From: JANLQX01 sp043775075
GTDB taxonomy: Bacteria > Actinomycetota > Acidimicrobiia > Acidimicrobiales > JANYDT01
DNA: 9,302 nucleotides
Reading direction: 5' to 3'
Assembly: GCA_043775075.1 (NCBI GenBank)
Contig: JAYVSS010000264.1
Coordinates: 1 to 9,302 of the forward strand
In this document: positions 1-5,436 of the stretch, piece by piece
Position numbering within the stretch: position 1 is the first letter of the stretch
Layout: each line of letters begins with the position of its first letter
Program-made: the position numbers and the translations under genes
Notes under the pieces: generated by a model
Seen by the model: only the letters and a program-made list of their open reading frames with translations
Told to the model about the DNA's origin: nothing
The model's database searches: none

Positions 1-545
1 TCGGCCAGCGCTCGAGAAACGACGCCGGCAACGGTACGGGTCGGCCGGTCGTCGACATCCACGATGACGGCGGCGACCTCGGTGTAGAGCGGTCGGCGAT
101 CATCGAGCAAACGACGCAGTGTGCCCTCGGGATCATTGGCCAGGACGGGCCGCCCAGCACCGCTCCCCACCCGGCGAACGAGCGTCTCCAACGACGCCCG
201 TAGCCACACCACGTCCGCCCAGGTCCGCAGGAGCGCCCGGTTGTGTTCGGCCAACACCATGCCGCCACCCACGGAGACGACGAGCGGCTCCTCGGAGGTC
301 AGGCAGTCCGACAGCATCTCGGTTTCTTTGGCCCGGAACCACGGTTCGCCGTAGAGCTCGAACATCTCGGGGATGGAGATTCCCACCACCGACACGAGTT
401 CGGCATCAGTATCGACAAACCGACGCTCCAGCCGCCGAGCCAGCGCATGACCAACGGTCGTCTTGCCGGAACCCATCATGCCGACGAGGGCGACATGGCG
501 CAATGACGGGGCGTGGACCGGTCGACGCCGTCTTGTCGTGCTCAC
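1..545 (-). CDS. aroK: Shikimate kinase AroK (3' end cut by window edge)
   Basis: Shikimate kinase is a cytosolic NMP-kinase-fold enzyme that phosphorylates the 3-OH of shikimate with ATP, the fifth step of the shikimate pathway. Counting from the GTG at 545, the protein has a Walker A loop GMMGSGKTT (22-30), a shikimate-binding DTD (45-47), the FRxxE motif (F70, R71, E74), the GGG substrate loop (93-95), a lid-region GRPVL (131-135) and RRPLY (150-154). The 181 visible residues already equal a normal shikimate kinase, so only the extreme C-terminus should be missing, unless it is fused to a following gene. I chose GTG 545 because it places about 20 residues before the Walker loop. No clear Shine-Dalgarno precedes it, and a TTG at 503, just before RHVALVGMM, is an alternative. 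It is separated from aroC by 151 bp with a terminator-like hairpin, so it may have its own promoter. In relatives aroB usually follows. Confidence 0.93.
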   Translation of the reverse strand, partial: MSTTRRRRPVHAPSLRHVALVGMMGSGKTTVGHALARRLERRFVDTDAELVSVVGISIPEMFELYGEPWFRAKETEMLSDCLTSEEPLVVSVGGGMVLAEHNRALLRTWADVVWLRASLETLVRRVGSGAGRPVLANDPEGTLRRLLDDRRPLYTEVAAVIVDVDDRPTRTVAGVVSRALA

Positions 546-591
546 GGGAACGAGTGCGCGCCTAGAAGGCGAGCCGACCAGTAGACACAGC

Positions 592-619
592 AAAATGAAT
601 CGGCCAGCTTGCTGGCCGA
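592..619 (-). terminator. Intrinsic terminator-like hairpin after aroC
   Basis: On the minus strand, a perfect 9-bp inverted repeat TCGGCCAGC / GCTGGCCGA (619-611 and 608-600) encloses two bases; a physical fold would be 8 bp with a CAAG loop. It is followed immediately by the T-rich tail TTCATTTT (599-592). A GC-rich stem with a U-rich tail is the standard intrinsic terminator layout. It lies 77 bp past the aroC stop and 46 bp before the aroK start. The C and A inside the U-tract may make it leaky. Confidence 0.6.
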
Positions 620-696
620 CAAGACGATCGACGCCAGAAACGTTGACCTAACGGCGCGTGCCCTCAGCATTCCGAGTGAATCATTGGATAGCGCGC

Positions 697-1869
697 TTAC
701 TTCTTATCGATGAGGTAGGCCACGTATGCGGCGTGATTGCGGACGAACTCGTCGACCGTGTCGCCGCCAAACTTCCGAGCTGACTCGTTGGCCAGGACCA
801 GCGCCACCATGGTCTCGGCCACCACACCCATGGCGGGTACCGCGGTCACGTCGGTGCGCTCTTTGAAACTGACCGTGGCTTCCTTCGTGGCCGTATCGAC
901 GGTGGCGAGGGTGGGCCGATTCAAGGTGGCGAGTGGCTTCATCGCCGCCCGGGCGACGAGCAGTTCCCCGGTGGTCATCCCCCCTTCAGTTCCGCCGGCG
1001 AGCGTGGACTCGCGGCGGTAGGCCGATGCCGCGGCGTCCCACACGATTGGGTCATGGGCCGCACTCCCCCGCCGCCCGGCAACCTCGAATCCGTCGCCGA
1101 TCTCCACTCCTTTAACGGCCTGGATGGACGAGAGCGCCTGGGCCAGGAGGCCGTCGATCTTGCGATCCCAATGCACATGGCTGCCGAGGCCGACGGGCAC
1201 GTTGTAGGCCAGAACTTCGATGATGCCGCCGAGCGAGTCACCGTCTTTGGCGCAGGCCTTGATTTCGTCGATCATTGCCGCCTCGGCAGCGGCATCGAAA
1301 CACCGAACCGGTGATTCATCGACGGCGGCCAAATCGTCCGGAGTGGGACGCAAAGCGGACTTCGAACGGGCCGAGCCCATCTGGATCACGTGGGAAAGGA
1401 TCCGTACCCCAATGGTCGCGAGCAAGGCTTTGGCCAGAGTGCCAGCGGCGCATCGGGCTGCCGTCTCGCGGGCGCTGGCCCGCTCCAGCACGTTTCGGGC
1501 GTCGTCGAAGCCGTACTTCTGCATGCCCGTGAGGTCGGCGTGGCCCGGGCGGGGCTGGGTCAGCGGCTTCGTGGTGGCCCCGGCGGCGGCGCTCATTTCC
1601 TCTTCCCACTTCGGCCATTCGGTGTTGCCGATCATGATGCTCACGGGTGACCCGAGCGTCCGGCCGTGACGCACCCCGCCGAGCAAGGTCACCTCATCGC
1701 GCTCAAAGCGCATGCGCGGACCTCGCCCGTAGCCCAGGCGACGACGGCCCAGTTCGTCGGCGATTTCGTCGGCGGTGATGGCCAAACCGGCGGGCAAACC
1801 CTCCATGATGACGGTGAGGGCCTGGCCGTGAGATTCCCCGGCAGTCAAGTAACGAAGCACGAAAGCCAT
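697..1869 (-). CDS. aroC: Chorismate synthase AroC
   Basis: Chorismate synthase converts 5-enolpyruvylshikimate-3-phosphate to chorismate by trans-1,4-elimination of phosphate, using reduced FMN. This is the last shikimate-pathway step. The 390-aa product has a normal length and the family signatures: GESHG (11-15, with H14), the arginine-rich GRRRLGYGRGPRM (41-53), PRPGHADLTGMQKYG (106-120, with H110), RASARETAARCAAG (130-143), GGTEGGMTTGE (292-302, usually GGIEGGMSNGE) and RTDVTAVPAMGVVAETMVALVLA near the C-terminus. The ATG at 1869 gives the family-typical start MAFVLRYLTAGESHG. An in-frame start at 1944 would add 25 residues without similarity to the family and overlap the prepilin peptidase gene, so it was rejected. 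The upstream gap is 53 bp and no strong Shine-Dalgarno is visible. It is probably co-transcribed with aroE and the prepilin peptidase. Confidence 0.97.
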   Translation of the reverse strand: MAFVLRYLTAGESHGQALTVIMEGLPAGLAITADEIADELGRRRLGYGRGPRMRFERDEVTLLGGVRHGRTLGSPVSIMIGNTEWPKWEEEMSAAAGATTKPLTQPRPGHADLTGMQKYGFDDARNVLERASARETAARCAAGTLAKALLATIGVRILSHVIQMGSARSKSALRPTPDDLAAVDESPVRCFDAAAEAAMIDEIKACAKDGDSLGGIIEVLAYNVPVGLGSHVHWDRKIDGLLAQALSSIQAVKGVEIGDGFEVAGRRGSAAHDPIVWDAAASAYRRESTLAGGTEGGMTTGELLVARAAMKPLATLNRPTLATVDTATKEATVSFKERTDVTAVPAMGVVAETMVALVLANESARKFGGDTVDEFVRNHAAYVAYLIDKK

Positions 1870-1922
1870 TGTAGAACGCCCGTCACTTTTCCGACCGCCC
1901 CGGTGCGGTATCGATGGCGCGG

Positions 1923-2708
1923 TCAGCGGGCGAGAGTTGGCCACAGCGCAACGATGAGCGCGCCGACGCAGAGGTAGGGCCCAAAGGCAATCTGGGTCTT
2001 GAGGCCCGAGCGAACCGAGGAGCCGGACAGACGTTTAACCACGATGACGCCAATTCCGAACACCGACCCCAGAAGGAACCCGGCGAGCATCCCGAGATAG
2101 ATGTGTTTCCAACCGTGCCATCCGGTAATGAGACCGAGAAGCAAAGCCAGGCGAGCATCGCCCTGGCCCATGCCGGCGGGGACGAAGAGCACGAGAATCC
2201 AGAGAAACCCGCTGGCCAGAAGGGCTCCCGCGCCCGCACGAAGCAGGGCTGACGAGTTCCCGTCGATCACCGCCGCGCCGAGGAGAGCGAGCGCCGTGAG
2301 ACCGGCGGCGGGATACACGAGTTTCGTCGGAATCTTGTGCAGCCGGTAATCGATCAGGATGACACAGACAGTGACGAACCCAACAATCAGATGGGCCGGT
2401 AGGGCAGCCACCGCCCCGACCCGCCAACCGATAAACGCCGCCACGAGCACGCCCAACACCTCGGTCAGCGGTTGATGCCAGGCGATCGGCTCGCGGCACG
2501 CCCGGCACCGGCCGCGGCGAACGATATAGCTAACGATCGGCAGTGCGTCGACAGCCTTGAGCGGGGCCCGGCAGCAATCGCCACGCATCGGCAGGGCAAT
2601 GGGCTCGGTGGCGTCGAGCAGAGGCGGTCGAGCCACGAGGGTGGAGGCCAACGGTGCGCTGACGAGGCCGAAGGCCGCCCCAGCGATGATCCCAGCGAGC
2701 GCAGACAC
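1923..2708 (-). CDS. Type IV prepilin peptidase (A24 family, PilD/TadV-like)
   Basis: This is an integral membrane aspartyl protease of the A24 family, which cleaves leader peptides of type IV prepilins and pseudopilins. The bifunctional members also N-methylate the new N-terminus. The 261-aa protein is nearly all hydrophobic helices. The two catalytic aspartates appear as D120 in LIDYRLHKIP and D184 in GMGQGDARLA (usually GxGxGDxKLxA). The tail IAFGPYLCVGALIVALWP (240-257) is typical of the family. A cytoplasmic loop after the first helix (42-81) resembles the N-terminal prepilin-peptidase domain, including PIVSYIVRRGRCRACREPI, but its first cysteine pair is CC (45-46) rather than CxxC. The GTG at 2708 is the first usable start after an in-frame TGA; no Shine-Dalgarno is seen. 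It sits between aroE and aroC, as in other actinobacteria. No pilin gene is in the window, so its substrates are unknown. Confidence 0.9.
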   Translation of the reverse strand: MSALAGIIAGAAFGLVSAPLASTLVARPPLLDATEPIALPMRGDCCRAPLKAVDALPIVSYIVRRGRCRACREPIAWHQPLTEVLGVLVAAFIGWRVGAVAALPAHLIVGFVTVCVILIDYRLHKIPTKLVYPAAGLTALALLGAAVIDGNSSALLRAGAGALLASGFLWILVLFVPAGMGQGDARLALLLGLITGWHGWKHIYLGMLAGFLLGSVFGIGVIVVKRLSGSSVRSGLKTQIAFGPYLCVGALIVALWPTLAR

Positions 2709-2716
2709 GGGCGATG

Positions 2717-2743
2717 ACGTTACCCGTCGTCACTCCCGCTCAA
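2717..2743 (-). promoter_or_regulatory. Possible promoter giving a leaderless prepilin-peptidase mRNA
   Basis: On the minus strand, TTGAGC (2743-2738) is followed after 15 bp by TAACGT (2722-2717), which fits the actinobacterial -10 pattern TANNNT. The GTG start at 2708 begins 8 bases beyond the -10 box, so transcription would begin at or within a couple of bases of the start codon. The start lacks a Shine-Dalgarno, which suits leaderless translation. The 15-bp spacer is short, and this is an inference from pattern alone. Confidence 0.3.
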
Positions 2744-2762
2744 GCGGCACGCTCTGCTGACT

Positions 2763-3605
2763 CTACGAAACAGCTCGCCGGGCCAACTCAGCCACGACGG
2801 CGGCGCGCATCACGTCGATCGGCGCAGTTTCGCCGGTCCAAAGATGAAACTGACGCGCACCTTGATGCAGGAGCATGCCCAAGCCATCAACGGCTACTGC
2901 CCCGACGGCTCGGGCGGCGCGAAGAAGCGGCGTATCCACAGGGTGATACACGAGGTCGTTCACGACCTGGCCGGACCCGAGGCGAGACGGATCGAGCAGC
3001 AGTTCGGTGGTGCCGGGTCCCATGCCGAGGGGAGTGGCGTTGATGATGATCTCGGCATCGGAAACAGCGTCGGAGGTACGCCGCACCCCGACCACGCCAG
3101 CCAGGGCCAACGCCGCCACGGCCCGGCCATTGCTGCGGTTGACCACGCCAATTTCGGCGGCGCCAGCACGAGCCAGAGCGAGGATCACCGACCGACCCGC
3201 CCCCCCGGCCCCGAACACCAGGCACCGTTTCCCGGCCACGTCGACCCCGCTCGCAGCGAGGGCATCGAGACACCCTGGGCCGTCGGTCGATTCCCCCCGC
3301 AAACGACCGTCGGGAAGGCGCACCACGGTGTTCGCCGCATCGAGGGCCCGGACATCGTCACTTGCCTCGTCGACGGCGGCGGCCACCGCGGTCTTGTGCG
3401 GCATGGTGACTGAAAGGCCAGCAATGCCTAGGGCGCGCATCCCATCGACGGCAGCCGCAGCGCCACCGTCGGCCACCGGAAGGGCGACGTAGATGGCATC
3501 AACGCCAACCGCGACGATGGCGGCGTTGTGCAGGATCGGCGACAGCGAATGACGAACCGGATCACCGATAACGGCGAACACCAGCGAGGAGCCGCGCACG
3601 ATCAC
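2763..3605 (-). CDS. aroE: Shikimate dehydrogenase AroE (NADP-dependent)
   Basis: AroE reversibly reduces 3-dehydroshikimate to shikimate with NADPH in the cytosol. The 280-aa product has the usual two-domain layout. The substrate domain has SLSPILHN (20-27), SVTMPHK with the catalytic K71, AANTVV (90-95) and STDG with the catalytic D108. The Rossmann domain has the glycine-rich loop FGAGGAGRS (131-139), NRS (156-158, the NRT position that contacts the NADP phosphate), NATPLGM (189-195) and Y220. GLGMLLHQGARQFHLWTG (241-258) closes the substrate site. The NRS signature favours NADP over NAD. Translation probably starts at the GTG at 3605 (a second GTG lies at 3599). A GGTGG stretch a few bases upstream could act as a weak ribosome site. 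It begins 16 bp after the mltG stop, so co-transcription with mltG is likely. Confidence 0.96.
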   Translation of the reverse strand: MIVRGSSLVFAVIGDPVRHSLSPILHNAAIVAVGVDAIYVALPVADGGAAAAVDGMRALGIAGLSVTMPHKTAVAAAVDEASDDVRALDAANTVVRLPDGRLRGESTDGPGCLDALAASGVDVAGKRCLVFGAGGAGRSVILALARAGAAEIGVVNRSNGRAVAALALAGVVGVRRTSDAVSDAEIIINATPLGMGPGTTELLLDPSRLGSGQVVNDLVYHPVDTPLLRAARAVGAVAVDGLGMLLHQGARQFHLWTGETAPIDVMRAAVVAELARRAVS

Positions 3606-3621
3606 GCGCCACCGCCGTCGA

Positions 3622-4887
3622 TCAACGCACGCCGTTCGTCACGGCCAACTTGATGTTCTTCTTGTGCTCCTTGAACGTGCTGGCAAACGCGTGGTGGCCG
3701 GCCGAGTCCACCACCACGTAGTAGAGCCAGTCTCCCGGGGTCGGGTTGAGCGCTGCGCGAATGGATTCGCGACCGGGCGACGCAATCGGGGTGGGCGGCA
3801 GACCCTTGCGGGTGTAGGTGTTGTACGGGCCGTCTTTCTTCAGGTCCTCGAACAACACCCGATCAATGTTGCCGCCCATGCCGTAGATCAGCGTGGCGTC
3901 GATCTGCAGGGCTTGGCCAGCCTTCAAACGGTTGTAGATGACCTGCGCCACCTTGCCGCGGTCCTCGTCGATCTTCGCCTCGCGCTCGATCAACGAAGCC
4001 ACGATCAGCGCCTCGTAGGGCGTTCGGCCGATCTTCGCTTGGGCCCCCGAGAGGCCTTCCTCATTGGCTGCGATATCGAAGGAATCGACGAGCTTGGCCG
4101 CCACGTCTTCCTCCTTGTCGGTGGTCAGGAATTCGTAGGTAGCGGGGAACAAAAACCCTTCAAGATTTTCCGATTCGGCCGGAAGTACCGACGAACGAAT
4201 CGCCCCATTCGACACCACCTGCAAGAACCGTTGCGTGGTCCGGCCCGGCAACTTTGCTCCCACACGTTCAGCGAACTGGGTGAGGCGGAACCCTTCCGGG
4301 AACGTGACCTTTTGCTGATCGGCGACCTGCGGACCTCTAGTAAGCGTGCTTAGCACCGAATCGAACGTGTCGTTCCTTTGGAACTTGTACTGGCCAGCTT
4401 CAAAGCCACCCTTGCCCCTCCATTGGGCGTAGTACCGGAAGGCCCGGGGGTCACCGATGACGCCGAGCGAGTGCAGAATCTTGCCGATTTTCACCGTGGG
4501 TGTGTTGTTGGGGATGGTGACGGAAATCGTTTCTCCCGCCGGCCCGGGCGGGTCGATTTGGCGCTTCATCCATCGAACGCCGTAAAGGGAGCCGCCAACG
4601 ATAAGCGCGCAGAACAACAAGAAGACCAAGAACCCGCGACCTCGGCGCGGCGGCGGGAAGTCTTCGACGTCCTCTTCGTACAGTTCGTCGAGTTCGGTCT
4701 GCGCCCGGCGGCGACCACGACGACTCGTCGCCCCTTGCTCAACCGGGGGGATCGCCATCGGCGGCTCGTGGTTGGGGGGCGCCTCTACAGGCACTGGCGA
4801 CGGTGCGGCGGGCGGGCGGTCGTTCGCCGTCGGCCGCGTGGGCGGAGAGTCCCATTCGCTTTCGTTGTCCCACGGATCTTCTGACAT
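3622..4887 (-). CDS. mltG: Endolytic murein transglycosylase MltG (YceG family)
   Basis: MltG is a membrane-anchored lytic transglycosylase that cuts nascent peptidoglycan glycan strands and sets their length. The 421-aa product has a long, proline-rich and acidic cytoplasmic N-terminus (about 1-80), an arginine cluster, one membrane helix (about 86-106, GFLVFLLFCALIVGGSLYG) and an extracytoplasmic YceG domain. It keeps VTFPEG, EGFLFPATYEF, the catalytic segment IVASLIEREAKIDEDRGKVAQVIYNRL (first Glu near 301, matching the E. coli catalytic Glu) and GLPPTPIASPG close to the C-terminus. The extended N-terminal tail is common in actinobacterial members. The ATG at 4887 is preferred because GAGG lies 8 bases upstream; a GTG at 4890 adds one residue. 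The ruvX stop and this start form TGAAGTGATG, so the two genes are probably translationally coupled. Confidence 0.95.
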   Translation of the reverse strand: MSEDPWDNESEWDSPPTRPTANDRPPAAPSPVPVEAPPNHEPPMAIPPVEQGATSRRGRRRAQTELDELYEEDVEDFPPPRRGRGFLVFLLFCALIVGGSLYGVRWMKRQIDPPGPAGETISVTIPNNTPTVKIGKILHSLGVIGDPRAFRYYAQWRGKGGFEAGQYKFQRNDTFDSVLSTLTRGPQVADQQKVTFPEGFRLTQFAERVGAKLPGRTTQRFLQVVSNGAIRSSVLPAESENLEGFLFPATYEFLTTDKEEDVAAKLVDSFDIAANEEGLSGAQAKIGRTPYEALIVASLIEREAKIDEDRGKVAQVIYNRLKAGQALQIDATLIYGMGGNIDRVLFEDLKKDGPYNTYTRKGLPPTPIASPGRESIRAALNPTPGDWLYYVVVDSAGHHAFASTFKEHKKNIKLAVTNGVR

Positions 4888-4891
4888 CACT

Positions 4892-5395
4892 TCAACCTCG
4901 TCCCACCGTCATGTTGTTGGCCGCTGGCGTCGCTTCATCTGAACCGTCTGACCCATCTGAACCCGCTCGACCCTGCCGACTCTGGCCGTCGAGCCAGGTC
5001 TGAAGCAACACCGCGGCCGCTACCTTATCGACGACGTGGCGACGATCCTGGGCCTTCATGTTCCGTTCCTTCAACGATTGATGCGCCGTCGCGGTGGTGA
5101 ACCGCTCATCGTGGAGGACTAGTGGAATCGGGGCGAACTTGGCTTCGAGTTCGTTGACCTCGGCTCGAATGAGCGCGGTGGCCCTGCCCTCCTTACCGTC
5201 AAGGCCGAGCGGGAACCCCACGACAATGACATCGGGCTCGTACTCCTCCACGATCTTGGCGATCTCACGGTGGTCTTCGACGTGGTTAGCTCGTCGAAGA
5301 ACGACGCTCACCGGCGAAGCCAGGGTACGGGTCAGATCCGACGATGCGACGCCAATACGCTTCGAGCCGAGATCGAGAGCCAGGACTCGTCCCAC
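4892..5395 (-). CDS. ruvX: RuvX/YqgF: Holliday-junction resolvase-like / pre-16S rRNA nuclease
   Basis: YqgF-family proteins have an RNase H-like fold. They are linked to maturation of the 5' end of 16S rRNA and, in some species, to Holliday-junction cleavage. The product shows the active-site strand ALDLGSKRIGVASSD with the first acidic residue, then VVGFPLGLDGKEG, the conserved HDERFTTATA and the terminal acidic segment DKVAAAVLLQTWLDG. It is about 167 aa against roughly 140 for E. coli. The excess is a low-complexity C-terminal tail with three GSD units. The start is uncertain: GTG codons lie at 5404, 5401 and 5395. I chose 5395 because AGGG ends 8 bases before it and because it yields the family-like beginning MGRVLALDLG. 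The gene begins 41 bp after the alaS stop from this start (32 bp from GTG 5404) and runs into mltG. Confidence 0.93.
   Translation of the reverse strand: MGRVLALDLGSKRIGVASSDLTRTLASPVSVVLRRANHVEDHREIAKIVEEYEPDVIVVGFPLGLDGKEGRATALIRAEVNELEAKFAPIPLVLHDERFTTATAHQSLKERNMKAQDRRHVVDKVAAAVLLQTWLDGQSRQGRAGSDGSDGSDEATPAANNMTVGRG
4896..4899 (-). promoter_or_regulatory. Ribosome binding site of mltG inside the ruvX 3' end
   Basis: On the minus strand GAGG ends 8 bases before the ATG at 4887 and 5 before the GTG at 4890. It lies in the last codons of ruvX. This supports the mltG start and translational coupling to ruvX. Confidence 0.55.
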
Positions 5396-5436
5396 AACCA
5401 CCACCCTATCGGCCTGACTCGACAGCGCTCGACGGG

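Noticed and set aside
119..565. Plus-strand frames over the left edge
   Set aside because: They are shadows of aroK on the other strand, which has every shikimate kinase motif.
1870..1944. Upstream in-frame start of aroC adding 25 residues
   Set aside because: The extra residues do not look like chorismate synthase, the extension would overlap the prepilin peptidase gene, and MAFVLRYLTAGESHG is the usual family start.
3664..4353. Long plus-strand open frame (229 codons) opposite mltG
   Set aside because: It is antisense to a clear mltG; long open frames opposite genes are expected in GC-rich DNA and its translation shows no family motif.
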